Source: Coffea arabica (lineage: Eukaryota > Streptophyta > Magnoliopsida > Gentianales > Rubiaceae). Taken from it: a stretch of 64,000 nt of DNA. The notes under the pieces are model-generated. The model searched no databases, was not told the DNA's origin, and worked only from the letters and a program-made list of their open reading frames with translations. Position numbers and translations under genes: made by a program. This document shows positions 34,526 to 46,134 of this stretch, one piece after another. The stretch lies in NCBI RefSeq assembly GCF_036785885.1, contig NC_092316.1, forward strand, positions 48,803,001 through 48,867,000, in the 5' to 3' direction. Position 1 is the stretch's first letter. The number at the start of each line of letters is the position of its first letter.

Positions 34526-35929
34526 GGTTTACGCAACCATCAAGAAAGCATGTCACAACCAATGAGAGGTTATTTCTATTACTGCAAATATCCATACTTC
34601 CCCTCGAACTTTAATCAAGTCATCATTCTCCCCGCTCAATAGCTTTCAAACATCCTTCGGGAGAGGGAAAGTATAGGTGCTATCAAATTTGTATTTTGAA
34701 TCCTATTGGCCACTTTTGTTTGCTGTGGAGTGTGGACCTTAGAGTTGGCACGGAAATTGATTAGGGTATTGTTTCAGCATCTGCAGCTTAGTCTCTTTTG
34801 CAGATGTATAACAAATGAAATGAATGACAATAATGTTCAGGCAATTGTTACTAGTAGTAAATTCAACTCTCCTATTGATTGGCTGAGAGATCACTATGGG
34901 AAATCTTTAAATAATAATAACAAAATTTGTTTAATAAACGAGTAGAGGTTGGTCATGTTTCACAAACAATCAAATAAAACATCAATCATTTGATACGTGT
35001 AAAAAGATTTAAGTATGCATCAATTTGACTGGATCTATCAAAGTTAGAGTAATGGTATTCTATTTGTATTAAAAAGAAGAACTTAAAAACAAGAAGCTTC
35101 ACCTCATAAGATTTGGACGCTTAGCATAATTATTTGTATTATTGTAAATTTCTTATATTAATCCTATGCAACGTCTCAAATTTGACGAATTGAGCTCAAA
35201 CTTGAATTCGAGCGGTTCTTAAATTTGAACGAGCCGAATTCAAACTCGAGTTCAAACACAAATTTAAAATTGGCATACCAAAGTTGAGCAACTAGTTTTG
35301 TTCACTTTATTATTGAACGAACTCAAACACATCTTTAAAATTAACGCATCGAATTTGAGCAACAAGTGTTGCTTATTTTATTTTGCTAAACGAAAAGAGT
35401 TTAAACATCTCTTTCTATGTATTATGCACGTTCAGCTAGTGAAAATGAGAAGTAAACACTTACAAGAAGCAAGAAATTAAAGCGTACAACAATGTCAATA
35501 TCTTTCAGGCAAAACTACAGCAATAGACAATTTCATTATCCACGAGATTGTCGCAAAGCACGGGTACACTTGGGAATATTAATTGTTAGGGTCTCACTCA
35601 AATCCAATAAAACCAGTCATGTATTTTCATGGTTTTGGTCCAAATTTTAAAACCCAGACCCTTTATTCGATGGGTCTTACCTGAATATCAGTTTTGCTGG
35701 CATCTTTTAAAAACTTAGAAATCACTCTTATAGAAATAATTCAGGAAGAAATATATCTCTTAGATACTCCATTCCTCACGCACCTGGTTCCTAGAAACAA
35801 CAGGTTTATAATTGTCAATATCCATGCATTAATCATTAAAATTTTAGTGTACGTAAGTCAAATGAAAATCAAAAAGTATTTGTATCTGGCTACCAGATGA
35901 AATGCAGGTTATACATAGTATTCCAGAAT

Positions 35930-35985
<56 letters not shown>
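35930..35985. repeat. Compound (AT)n(GT)n microsatellite
   Basis: About 25 bases of AT repeat followed by about 26 bases of GT repeat and ATATA. Confidence 0.95.
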
Positions 35986-36647
35986 AAGAAACTAATGATC
36001 TTAATTTCCCAGAGCAACTAAAACAAAAGGTTAACAGTAATAAGAAAAGGTTAAGGTTTAACAGTGAAGGGTAGTCTTTTGTTAGAGGACAAGTTATATC
36101 AAAGTATATCAACATTGGATTCCTAATAAAGTTTAGTTGCAAGTTTGAATACAAGCTTATACACGTGACCTAGTAGGCTGCTTACATATTCAGAGCATGG
36201 AGCCTTGGCAACTCACTTAGCAATCAGTATATGAACGTCTTGGCAGGTTTAAGGAGACTATGCACCTTCGGAATAGGGACAGTTGCAGCCAGTTGTTCCT
36301 AAAAGTTCAAAATCCTTGCAGTTAGACACCTATATTCTCCACTGATTCCATAGTTGTTTTGTCAAAGCTTTGCTGCTATGAGGGTGCTGAAGGTGACACA
36401 TAAGTTCTCTTCCAAAGTTTTGATGCAAAATTAGGTGATGGAGACACAACTTCCTAGCACCCAATAGGGAATTCACGGTCACCCTAAAATGCAAAAACTT
36501 CTGAAAAATTGTGTTGATGATTGGCAAGGTGAGACAAAGATGCAACTCAAAATTCAGAGCTGATTGTGTAAATGCAGTCCAAGCCAACGTCAGTTATTGA
36601 TTGTCCTGATTCTGATAATGTCCAGAAGAGAGTTCTGTAGTGCTCGT

Positions 36648-38273
36648 CTAGTAACCATGCAAGTTCATTTCTTTCCTTATCAAACCAAGCATATCATAGA
36701 TCAAATGTGAATGCTTGTGCGCTCTGTCATTGACCACAAAATCATGAAGGACTCCATTTATCTGAACCCAACTTCGACCTGAAGGCTTTCTCACTCCCAT
36801 CTCCACTATCTTCTGTTTTACAGTATGTGCTTCCTGCCACCTTCTAGCGGTAGAATATACATCTGACAAGAGCATGCAATACCCTGCAGCTCTGTCAGGT
36901 TCAAGCTCCATGTCCAACATTTTATCCACATGAGAAGCAAGTTCCACATTTTTATAAATCCTACAGCCACCAAGAAGAGCACCCCAGACTACATCATTTG
37001 GTTTCATAGGCATAGTCCTAACAAGCTCAACTGCTTCATCTAATAATCCAGCTCGACTCAAGACATCAACCATGCACCCGTAATGTTCAACCCTTGGTTC
37101 AACACCCCATGTTTGACTCATACTGCAGAAATAGCGCCATCCCTGGTCAACATGACCAGTGTGGCTGCAAGCAGACAACACACCCAAGAATGTCATTTCA
37201 TCAGGTTTAACATTGCTTTCTCTCAACCTATCCATTTCGTGGAATAATTTAAGAGCCTCTTTTGCATACCCCTGTTTTGCAAAGCCTGTGATCATACTAG
37301 TCCAAGAAACTGTTGTTTTCTGTGGCATCTCTTTGAATACTCTATAAGCATCATTCGTTACACCACAGCTAGCATACATATGAATCAACGCATTGTTCAA
37401 TGAGAGCAGCTTTGGCTGTTTTCCATCGCTCAGAATCTCAAAGCTATACCGATGAATCCATCTCCCCAAATTTAAATCACCCAATTCAGCACATGCTGAG
37501 AGCAGCACCACCAAGGTAACCTGATCAGGTTCCACTTGGGCCCTGCGCATCTGATGAAACAGAGCCAATGCTTGCCCACACCTCCCATTTCCCAAACATC
37601 CATCAATCATGGTCGTCCAAGAAACCACATTTCTCTCCGGCATCTCATCAAATATTCGACGTGCCCCATCAACATCCCCGCACCTAAAAAAGCCCGAAAG
37701 CAATGAATTCCAAGTCACAATGCTTCTCTTACCCATTTCATCAAACACATATTGCGCATTACTAACACCATCCTCGCCTCCACAAGAAGAGTACAAATTC
37801 AACAAATTAGTCTGAACAAACACATTTGAGCAGAACCCATGTTTCCAAACCTTCCCATGAACCATTCGACCTTCACTCAACAAGCCCCCTTTTGTACAAC
37901 CATTAATAACATAAGAATACGAATACCCATCAGGCAAAGCTTCTGATTTCCCCATTAGATTGAACAACTCCACCGATTTACAGGGTTTTTCGCTTCGGCC
38001 ATGGCCTCTGATAATTTGGTTCCAAACATTGGTGCTGGGACTTTGGACTTGTTCAAAAACTTCGGATGCACTTTTGAGATTACCAGAGGTGATGTAGAAG
38101 GATAATAGGTTGACAAGAATGAAGTTTGTCTGAGAAAAGCCATTGATGATAACTTGAGTGTGGATTTGGGATAGGTGTTTGATGGTTTTACAATTTTGCA
38201 ATAGTGAAAAGAGGCGTTGTTGGAGGGCTCTGGTATTGATTTGTACCGCGGGAAGGGATTTTTCAACGAACAT
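36648..38273 (-). CDS. Pentatricopeptide repeat protein, PLS class with E/E+ end
   Basis: An intronless 541-residue protein, typical of plant PPR genes. PLS-type repeats run from about residue 60 to 430 (VWNQIIRGHGRS, VTWNSLLSGF, VSWTTMIDGCL, VSWTSMITGFAKQG), followed by the E region (VEHYGCMVDVLSRAGLLDEA, PNDVVWGALLGGC) and an E+ ending GRSWVQINGVLHDFVVNDRAH. It stops at KEMNLHGY with no DYW deaminase domain. Proteins of this class bind single-stranded organellar RNA, mostly to specify C-to-U editing sites with a DYW partner supplied in trans. The N terminus (MFVEKSLPAVQINTRALQQRL) is compatible with organelle import but not decisive. It is transcribed away from the P-class PPR gene at 40051, with 1.8 kb between their starts. 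Confidence 0.95.
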   Translation of the reverse strand: MFVEKSLPAVQINTRALQQRLFSLLQNCKTIKHLSQIHTQVIINGFSQTNFILVNLLSFYITSGNLKSASEVFEQVQSPSTNVWNQIIRGHGRSEKPCKSVELFNLMGKSEALPDGYSYSYVINGCTKGGLLSEGRMVHGKVWKHGFCSNVFVQTNLLNLYSSCGGEDGVSNAQYVFDEMGKRSIVTWNSLLSGFFRCGDVDGARRIFDEMPERNVVSWTTMIDGCLGNGRCGQALALFHQMRRAQVEPDQVTLVVLLSACAELGDLNLGRWIHRYSFEILSDGKQPKLLSLNNALIHMYASCGVTNDAYRVFKEMPQKTTVSWTSMITGFAKQGYAKEALKLFHEMDRLRESNVKPDEMTFLGVLSACSHTGHVDQGWRYFCSMSQTWGVEPRVEHYGCMVDVLSRAGLLDEAVELVRTMPMKPNDVVWGALLGGCRIYKNVELASHVDKMLDMELEPDRAAGYCMLLSDVYSTARRWQEAHTVKQKIVEMGVRKPSGRSWVQINGVLHDFVVNDRAHKHSHLIYDMLGLIRKEMNLHGY

Positions 38274-38724
38274 TCAAATGGTTTGTTGGAACTCGAGGAG
38301 AGAGTACGGACACTGGACAACTTTATTTTGTTTCCCTTTTATTTTAGGGAAATTATTGATAAGTAAGACATATATCTGTTTATTAATGACAAAAGGCATA
38401 CATTGCAAAAGTGTTACACCATCCTTATAAACTTTGTATTGACGCTCTTCATTTTTTTTTTTTTTTGCTTCAAAAAAAAAACTCTCCATTTTTTAAATTT
38501 TCCATATACTTTTGGGATATAAAATAGTTTTTTTTGGAAGAAAAGTTTTACTCCAATTAAGAGGGGAGAGGGCCAATGCAATTGGGACCTGGTACGATTC
38601 GATTTGATCATTGTATTTTTTATGTTATTTGGTATACAATTACCAAGACTTTAACGTGGATGGGGGGTCAAGGGATTCGATTTGATTGTTGTATTTTTTA
38701 TATTATTTAGTGTACAATTACCTT

Positions 38725-38888
38725 CAACAGTCTCTTGAGTTGTTGGTTACCACCAAGATTTTAATATGATACCTAATTGTGGCTGTCATTTCAAGTGGCT
38801 TCCTCCGACGGGATTCCCCCTCGACTCCCTCTCCTCGTAGATTAGGTTAGAATAGGTTATATAAATTTTATGTTGCGACAAAAAAAAA
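38725..38888 (+). mobile_element. Degenerate SINE with poly-A tail
   Basis: Flanked by GTGTACAATTACCTT (38710-38724) and GTATACAATTACCTT (38889-38903), a 15-base target duplication with one mismatch. It ends in GACAAAAAAAAA and has a 3' body GTTAGAATAGGTT similar to GTAGAAATAGGTC in the SINE at 48848. TACCACCAAGA near its start recalls GGCCACCAAGAG there. No good B box is left. Confidence 0.6.
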
Positions 38889-40050
38889 GTATACAATTAC
38901 CTTACATTATTGTATTCGAAATAAAATTAGTGTACATAAATAAAGTATTTAATATAATATTATATTGTATTTGTAATACTAAAAATTTAAACATATGCAA
39001 GAATTGGATGAAACTGCACAAAATACAATTGTACCGGTTACTTGTCCAATTAAGAGGGCAGCTTCTTGTCTTCAACTCCATTGCGTCACAAAAATCTATA
39101 CAAAATAAATTGATATTCCATTATGTAACAAAATGTACTTTTGGAGGCGAATCGAGATCAATTTATTGTCTAATGTTGAATTTGAGAATTCTTTACAATG
39201 GGGAACTTTGTCTTTTTCCTTTTCCATCAACAAATTAAAAATAAAAACTTGCAACTCTAACGGATGATTCTATATATGAAATTTATAGAGAATGAGCATG
39301 CAATGTTACTTTATAAAATTAATATGTGAGTTGTAATTAATTGCACGTTCCTATATAGGGTTTTCTAATGTATTATGAAGCAACCAATTAATAAAATGAA
39401 TTTACTGTAAAAACTACAAGTAAATTGATATGATCCTAATTTAGAAAGTGTGGCGCCATTTTGCTTCATCATTAGCCAATTCATAGGTTAATTAGGTATT
39501 TAGTTGTACCAAATGTGTACTTTAATTGGTCTATCAAATCGTTAAATCACAGTAATTTTCTAAATCAAGTTTTCTAATTATTTTAAGAGTAAATCTTATA
39601 TACTATCACCGTTGGATTCATAATATATATGCAAAAGTTAGATTTTAAATTTAAATTTTACATAATTATTATTCATCCAAATAGTTTAAACTGTGTTAGA
39701 AAAGATTAATCCTTATTTTAATCTCTTCCAACATGTTTATAAAATATTTTATCTAATTCATACAAGAGTCATATGTACATAGATTGACTACAACTCTTAT
39801 GACAAAATTATTCGAGAATGATTTAAAATGTTAGACAAAAGGAGAATTAAATTCCTCTTCTTTTTTTTTTTTTTTCTCTCAAATTCTAAAATCTTATGGA
39901 TTGACGTCAGAATTGCCGCGAGACTCAACTGTCCGATTTCCCGGGACTTTTCTTCATTCAAAAGAAAAAAAAAAAAATCGTTAAACCCAAAATGCAAATT
40001 CTTTAACCAATTCATGGCAAAATCTTCCAATTCCTCACATCCTCTAAGAA
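38889..40050. other. Divergent intergenic region between two PPR genes
   Basis: AT-rich with no coding signal that I trust. The T-run at 39862-39877 and the A-run at 39964-39976 are low-complexity. The last 200 bases are probably 5' UTR and promoter of the P-class PPR gene. Confidence 0.45.
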
Positions 40051-42069
40051 ATGTCGAAGCTTTTTATCCCACAAAAAAGAATCAACCCACCAGGATTTTC
40101 AACGTTTTCATCTGTCCCTCATTCCTCTTCTTCTTCATTTATTACGAATCTGATCACCTCAATTGTCAACTCCAGAACCCCAAGCCAAGCTCTTCGAATA
40201 TTCAACTCAGCATCGAATAAACTGGACGCTTCGAAGAATCTCAAAGTACATTCAGCCCTCATTTGTTTTTTGACCAATTCGAAAAAGTATATAGATGCCA
40301 GGTGTTTGATAAAAGGCCTGATTGAAGATTTAGGAAAATCCCGAAAGCCACACAGGGCTTCTTCTGCAGTTTTTAATGGATTTAGTCAGTTAGAGAGTGT
40401 AATATCTAGTCCTAAGGTGTATGGTGTGTTGATTCTTGCGTTGTGTGAATTGGGGCATGTCGATGAGGCCTATTGGGTGTACCGGAAGATCAGGAGTTTG
40501 CCTGCGATACAGGCTTGTAATGCACTTTTGGATGGGTTTTGTAAGAAGGAACAATTTGAATTGATGTGGGATGTTTACAAGGATATGGTCTCACATGGTG
40601 GTGTGCCGAGTGTGGTCACTTATGGTGTGCTAATTGATGCTGCTTGTAGTCAAGGTGATCTTGCAAAGGCGAAAATGCTAATGGATGAGATGGTTGGCAA
40701 GGGGATTGTACCCACTGTTGTGATTTACACAACGCTAATACGTGGTTTGTGTAGTGAGAGTGAGATGGTGGAAGCAGAAAGCATGTTTAAGAGAATGAGG
40801 GAGATTGGTGTGCTTCCTAATTTGTACACCTATAATACTCTCATGGATGGGTATGGTAAGGAGGCAAGTGTAGAAAAGGTCCTTTGGTTTTATCAAGAAA
40901 TGTTGGATCAGAATCTGCTTCCAAATGTGATCACATTTTGCATCCTCATTGATGTGCTTTACAGGGTAGGACAGTTACAAACAACAAGGAACTATTTTGT
41001 CTGCATGGTGAAGTTTGGTGTGGTTCCCAATGTTTTCATATATAATTGCCTGATTGACGGCAATTATAGAGTGTGCAACCTATCTGCTGCACTAGATTAT
41101 TATTATGAGATGGAAAAATTTGGTATTTCCCCTGATGTTTATACATATGGTATACTTATGAAGTGCTACTGTAGTCTGCATAGAATGGAAGAAGCAGATG
41201 GGTTATTAAAGATAATGAAGCACAGAGGGGTCCATGCTAATTCCGTGGTTTATGGTACTCTAATAGATGGGTACTGTAAGGAAGGGAATTTGGGGAAGGC
41301 TTTGGAAGTCTGCTCTCAAATGACAGAAACGGGAGTAGAGCCTAGCCTTATTACCTTCTCTACCTTGATAGATGGTTACTGCAAAATAGGGAATATGGAG
41401 GCTGCCATGGGGTTGTATAATGAGATGGTGATCAAAGGCTTTGTTCCAGATGTTGTCACGTATACGTCCTTGATTGATGGGCATTTCAAAGATGCAAATT
41501 CAAAAGCAGCTCTTCGGCTATACAAGGATATTACTGAAGCTGGTATATGTCCTAATGTTTTTACTCTTAGCTGCCTAATTAGAGGACTGTGCGATGACGG
41601 AAAGCTCAAGGATGCAATGAAACTTTTCTTGGACAGAAAAAGGGCTGGATCTTCTGGCGCTAAAGCAAATCACATAGATACTGAATGTTGCTCCCCTAAC
41701 ACTGTTATGTATTCTGCTCTAGTTCATGGTTTATGCAAAGAGGGATACTTGTTCAAAGCTAGCAAGTTTTTCTCAGATATGCGGCGAGAGGGTCTAAAAC
41801 CAGACATTGTTACTTACTCTACCATCCTCCGACGGCATTTTGGAGATGGGCATGTGCTTGAAGCAATGATGCTCCATGCTGATATGACGAAGATGGGCAC
41901 TATACCAAATGCTACCATGTATAAGCTCTTAAATAAGGGTTATCAAGAAATTGGATGTCAAAGTTCAGCTCTCAAATGTCACGAAGATTTAGAAAATTTA
42001 AGTCTTGTCAATCCTTATATAGACTCTTTGAAGAAAGATAATATGCTGAGGCAGTCCATCAATGTGTGA
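40051..42069 (+). CDS. Pentatricopeptide repeat protein, P class
   Basis: An intronless 672-residue protein. The Ser-rich start (MSKLFIPQKRINPPGFSTFS) resembles an organelle targeting signal. From about residue 120 to 640 there are 14 or so canonical 35-residue P motifs (VTYGVLIDAACSQGDLAKAK, YTYNTLMDGYGKEASVEKVL, VVYGTLIDGYCKEGNLGKAL, VTYTSLIDGHFKD, VMYSALVHGLCKEG). There is no E or DYW tail. P-class proteins bind organellar transcripts and act in RNA stability, end processing, splicing or translation. Resemblance to Arabidopsis At5g61400 is suggested from memory and supported by the neighbouring NEN and epimerase genes; it has not been tested by alignment. One 16-residue stretch near 536-555 (RAGSSGAKANHIDTECC) is an insertion between repeats. 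Confidence 0.95.
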   Translation: MSKLFIPQKRINPPGFSTFSSVPHSSSSSFITNLITSIVNSRTPSQALRIFNSASNKLDASKNLKVHSALICFLTNSKKYIDARCLIKGLIEDLGKSRKPHRASSAVFNGFSQLESVISSPKVYGVLILALCELGHVDEAYWVYRKIRSLPAIQACNALLDGFCKKEQFELMWDVYKDMVSHGGVPSVVTYGVLIDAACSQGDLAKAKMLMDEMVGKGIVPTVVIYTTLIRGLCSESEMVEAESMFKRMREIGVLPNLYTYNTLMDGYGKEASVEKVLWFYQEMLDQNLLPNVITFCILIDVLYRVGQLQTTRNYFVCMVKFGVVPNVFIYNCLIDGNYRVCNLSAALDYYYEMEKFGISPDVYTYGILMKCYCSLHRMEEADGLLKIMKHRGVHANSVVYGTLIDGYCKEGNLGKALEVCSQMTETGVEPSLITFSTLIDGYCKIGNMEAAMGLYNEMVIKGFVPDVVTYTSLIDGHFKDANSKAALRLYKDITEAGICPNVFTLSCLIRGLCDDGKLKDAMKLFLDRKRAGSSGAKANHIDTECCSPNTVMYSALVHGLCKEGYLFKASKFFSDMRREGLKPDIVTYSTILRRHFGDGHVLEAMMLHADMTKMGTIPNATMYKLLNKGYQEIGCQSSALKCHEDLENLSLVNPYIDSLKKDNMLRQSINV

Positions 42070-42908
42070 TTAACAGATCTTAGCAAGAGGCTTGTCAATT
42101 GTCATGGTCCAAAAGCAATCCATGATTAACTGGAGATTCGATTAAACCATTGTGATGGTCACTTGAAGTAACATAAATCCGTGTTTACCCTTGTTAGGGG
42201 ATGTCAAATCATCGGGTAAGGTTTCCATGACAAGAAAGAGCAGACCAGTGTGATGCTTCCTGTCCTCTGTGGCTTAATGCAGTATTTTGAAAGTTTGCAA
42301 TTCAATAGCATATACATGATTGACAACAAAGACGAACATGGCGTGATTATTGTTTTGCAACGAGAGAATAGGAAAAGGAGGAGCTCCTTTTGCCGGTAGT
42401 CGAGATAAGTGATGATATTGGCTAGATCAGCTGGACACAGGAAAGTGAGTACTTTATCCTTAATGTTCGTGTGAGTTTCAGTCTGGACTGGACAAACTGG
42501 CGCTGCTAACATAATTCACTGTGTAGAGAAGTGGTTCAAGCTTTTTGACTGAAGGAAACTTGTTCAGAGATCTATCAAGAATAAACAAGAGTTCGTCACT
42601 CGTGTATATTCGGACCATAAACTTTTGTCTGTGTCTAGAAAGATAGAGGAATTAGTCATTTGTAACCAGCAGTCCGTCTTTTTAGTAGTAGAATATATAA
42701 TATAAGGGCAACATTCCTGCTTGTTATCCTACTGATGGATCAAAGTGCTTAAATTCAAAAACATGTTTGACACATTATAATTTACTGAAGAGCTATTTCA
42801 GTTCATATTGGTGCTATTACCGGTGGTTTACCAATTTACGGTTTCCATTTCTATGCTAGAAACCCTACCTCAGCCAGTAATCGCCACATACTATACATAC
42901 ATGATCAG
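42070..42908. other. Intergenic region between P-class and E+ class PPR genes
   Basis: 840 bases with no gene. The first part is probably the 3' UTR of the upstream PPR gene, and the last part the promoter of the next. No repeats stood out. Confidence 0.4.
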
Positions 42909-44321
42909 ATGTTAAGATTCTTGAACCCTTGTATAGAGAAAAGGGTAGCCAAATCATTTGCGAGTATAAGCCATGTCGAACTTCAAAATAATCTCAGCTC
43001 AAAAAGACCCAATAACGCCCTTCAAAGTTACCTTAAGTCCAATCCCTCCAAGACTTTCTTGCTATTTTCTGACTTGCTCAGGAGAAATACCTCCCTGCTT
43101 GATAGCTACTCTCTTCTGTATGCAATCAAAGCTTGCACCAAAAAAGCCGGAGCCATTGAAGGAAAACAAGTTCATACTCTTGTACTGAAACTAGGCTACG
43201 AACCCATCATTTTCCTGCAAACATCTCTCGTAAACATGTATTCTGCAGCTGGAAATCTTGCTGATGCGCGTCGGATGTTTGAAGAAATGCCAACTAGAAA
43301 CGTAATTTGTTGGACTTCATTGGTTTCTGCTTATGTTGATAACCAGGAAGCAAATGCAGCTTTAGAGATGTTCAGGCGGATGCAAAAGGAAAATGTGAAG
43401 CCTGATCATGTTACACTGACGGTTGCTTTATCGGCTTGTGCTGATCTTGGGGCATTGGAGATGGGAGAGTGGATTCATGGTTACATCACTCAAAAAAGCG
43501 AGTTAAATGCAGATTTATACCTGAAAAATGCCCTCATTAACATGTATGTAAAATGTGGGGATATTGGAAGAGCCAAGGAATTGTTTGATAACCTGAAAAG
43601 AAAGGATGTTACATCTTGGACATCCATGATTGTGGGATATGCAGTACACGGCCAAGCAGAGGACGCGTTAAGGCTTTACGCGGCCATGGAAAAAGAAAGC
43701 AAAAGTATGACCAATAAAAAGTGCAGTCATAAAGCTCATTTGATTAGCCCTAACGATGTAACTTTCGTAGGAGTCTTAATGGCTTGTAGCCATGCAGGCA
43801 TGTTAGAAGAGGGGAAAAAGTACTTCAGAATTATGACTGAGGAGTTTGGTTTGAAGCCTAGACTTCCTCATTACGGCTGCATGGTTGATCTCTTTTGTAG
43901 AAAAGGGATGCTAAAAGATGCTTGCGAGTTTATCTTGGCAATGCCAGTTGAGCCAAACGCGATCATATGGAGGACATTGCTAGGTGCATGTACCATTCAT
44001 GGCAATCTAGACCTTGCTGCAGAAGCTTACAATAAGCTGCTTCAACTGGAGGAAAGCGTTGTTGGCGACGATGTTCTTATGTCCAATATATATGCTGCAA
44101 AAGAAATGTGGAATGAAAAGTTGAAGGTCAGAGATGAAATAAAGCAGAGGAGGACCCCTGGCTACAGCACAATTGAGGTGGGAAGTTGCATTTATGAGTT
44201 CGTTAGTGCTGATGATCATCATCCTTTGGCAAGTGATATTTACGGTGTTCTTGATCATTTGATTGGAAACATGAGAACTTACAGCTACACCTCCCAGTTT
44301 TCTACTTTGACTGATACTTGA
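42909..44321 (+). CDS. Pentatricopeptide repeat protein, E/E+ class
   Basis: An intronless 470-residue protein. PLS repeats run from about residue 55 to 300 (YSLLYAIKACTKKAGAIEGK, NVICWTSLVSAYVDNQEANA, DVTSWTSMIVGYAVHGQAED), followed by the E region (LPHYGCMVDLFCRKGMLKDA, PNAIIWRTLLGACTIHGNLD) and an E+ end RTPGYSTIEVGSCIYEFVSADDHHP. There is no DYW domain. The role is most likely an organellar RNA-editing specificity factor, from class knowledge. It has fewer repeats than the PPR protein at 36648. An insertion of about 16 residues (KSMTNKKCSHKAHLIS) sits inside one repeat near 258-275. The start at 42909 is the first ATG of the frame. Confidence 0.94.
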   Translation: MLRFLNPCIEKRVAKSFASISHVELQNNLSSKRPNNALQSYLKSNPSKTFLLFSDLLRRNTSLLDSYSLLYAIKACTKKAGAIEGKQVHTLVLKLGYEPIIFLQTSLVNMYSAAGNLADARRMFEEMPTRNVICWTSLVSAYVDNQEANAALEMFRRMQKENVKPDHVTLTVALSACADLGALEMGEWIHGYITQKSELNADLYLKNALINMYVKCGDIGRAKELFDNLKRKDVTSWTSMIVGYAVHGQAEDALRLYAAMEKESKSMTNKKCSHKAHLISPNDVTFVGVLMACSHAGMLEEGKKYFRIMTEEFGLKPRLPHYGCMVDLFCRKGMLKDACEFILAMPVEPNAIIWRTLLGACTIHGNLDLAAEAYNKLLQLEESVVGDDVLMSNIYAAKEMWNEKLKVRDEIKQRRTPGYSTIEVGSCIYEFVSADDHHPLASDIYGVLDHLIGNMRTYSYTSQFSTLTDT

Positions 44322-46134
44322 TGTAAAGGAAAACTATTAACTCGCTTGATTATAGGATGCGGTTGAAAAGGTCTTCCTTGGCATGTTCTTGTTGCGTAAA
44401 TAAGCAATCTGAAGGAGAAACTTGTAACTGGGGAAAAGGATTGCTTGAATATTCTATTTGGCAAGACTACAAAATCTTAATAACTTCAAGAATAAAGTTG
44501 AGGAGTTGCCTAATGTGAAGTTCTCAAGTTGCTTGACTTCTAAGGACTGGACACCCACATCTACAAAGCAAGCAAACTGCGAGCAGAGTTTAACACGACT
44601 AGTTTGTCTGTACTTTCAAGTACAAGCAACATTGTTGTCCCATTTTTAGTATTTCCTTCTAATTTTGGCCTTCTCCCTTGTAATTATTTTGATCCATTTT
44701 TATGCAAGTTTTGTTTCCAACTCTTTTTTGCGAACCATCTACTTTACAAATGACTCATACTTTGGTGGATTCTCGTGGATTATCAACCCTGTTATCTGAT
44801 GCCTCGTTCGAACTGAATTTGGAAATAAGGAGGTCTCACATTGGGTTGATCTTACAACTGATTTGCCTTCAAATATCCAGTATACCATAAAAGGGTTTGC
44901 TATTTACATTTGAATACATGGTAAACTCTTGGGCATTCACTACTTGAGCACGAAAATCATAATTCAATACTAAATTCCATCCCACCCCTCTCCCGCTGAT
45001 TTAAAAAAGAAAAGGTCAATTCTGGAATCCATCAATTCAAGACATATCTAATGAGGAATCAAATGGCACATGGAGTAATTAAGATACTTGTCCAGTTAGG
45101 ATACATGTTTAATTCTGATCATTTTCCACCCCACCCCCAATGATTTGAGAAAATTACCCCCCCCACGCGCGCGCGCACACATATATATATATATTGCACA
45201 GTATCACCTCTATGGAGTTGAATTAAACTCCAGTTGACAAGACGTTTTGCTAGAATTCTAAATAAACTATAGTTGATAAGACGTTTCATTATAGCTCTAA
45301 ATAAATAACTAATAAAACCAATTATTTGTGTTTTCATACTATTCAATGGAACATTGCACGATAAATATAAAATAGACATTCATGTAACTGAAAAAATCAA
45401 AGTAGACTAAGGTCCCATTTAGGGGTGCTTTTGTTTAAAAAATATTTTTGAAGGATAAAAGTTCGTTTACTGTGTTTGGTGAGTATCATTCCTTCAATTT
45501 AGAAGTAGAGCTTTTAGTCATTAAAACACTTTTGATATAAGCACAAAATTGGTACTTTTAAAGTAACTTTTGTTTGTTAAATTAGTTTTAACAATTTTAT
45601 TTACAAATTTTGAACTAAATGAAGAAATAAATATCTTTTAAAAATTCAAAATTGCACATTCTCAAATAAAAAGAATATTTATGCAAGTATGCACTCAAAC
45701 AATATGATTAAGCACTGTATTTTGATCAAAAAGTTTACTGATTGAAATGATTTTTGATAAGCCACCCCACCCAATGATGGACTAAACTTTGTTCTAATCC
45801 AAACAATGCTTGAAGTTCATGTCACTAAATCAAGAGTTAAAAACTACAAAGACAAAAGGAGGTATTAGTCTATTACCTCAATATTCATTATCAATATCTC
45901 CTTCCACTCCTCCTTTGGGCCCGGCGGTCGCTTTCCGAAGAAGTCGCTCTCCAGTCTTTGCTTTGTTTTTCACGTCTTTTCACTCTTTCCTTAATTCCCA
46001 GCCTCTATATGAATTATGATTTCACCACCATTCGTTTTCTTGATTCTTGAAGCAAGTTTAAAACTTACCACCAAAAAATAAACAAAACAATTTCTGCAGT
46101 CATCAGAGGAAGTGGACTGTATAGATTCTCCAGT
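44322..46134. other. Intergenic region, PPR to RING gene
   Basis: No gene seen. It contains a compound microsatellite at 45160 and an AT-rich stretch (45411-45790) that could be an old MITE, with a GGTCCCATTTAGGGGTGC-like start but no paired end. The last 300 bases are likely promoter and 5' UTR of the RING gene. Confidence 0.45.
45158..45195. repeat. Compound C-run, (CG)n, (CA)n, (TA)n microsatellite
   Basis: A run of eight C, then CGCGCGCGCG, CACACA and TATATATATATAT within 38 bases. Confidence 0.9.

Larger units (their letters stand above)
33817..36647. other. Intergenic region between NEN and the first PPR gene
   Basis: AT-rich with no convincing gene. It holds the MITE at 34358-34525, a degenerate stretch at about 35165-35400 with ACGAGCCGAATTCAAACTCG motifs like those of hAT MITEs, and the microsatellite at 35930. 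The part next to 36648 (about 36330-36647) is probably 3' UTR of the minus-strand PPR gene. Confidence 0.5.

Noticed and set aside
35909-36154. Minus-strand frame with THTHTHT/IYIYIY repeats
   Set aside because: It is a translation of the (AT)n(GT)n microsatellite.
39797-40220. Frames overlapping the start of the P-class PPR gene
   Set aside because: They are shadows of the PPR frame and of T/A homopolymers.
45411-45790. Possible MITE beginning GGTCCCATTTAGGGG
   Set aside because: No matching inverted right end or target duplication was found.
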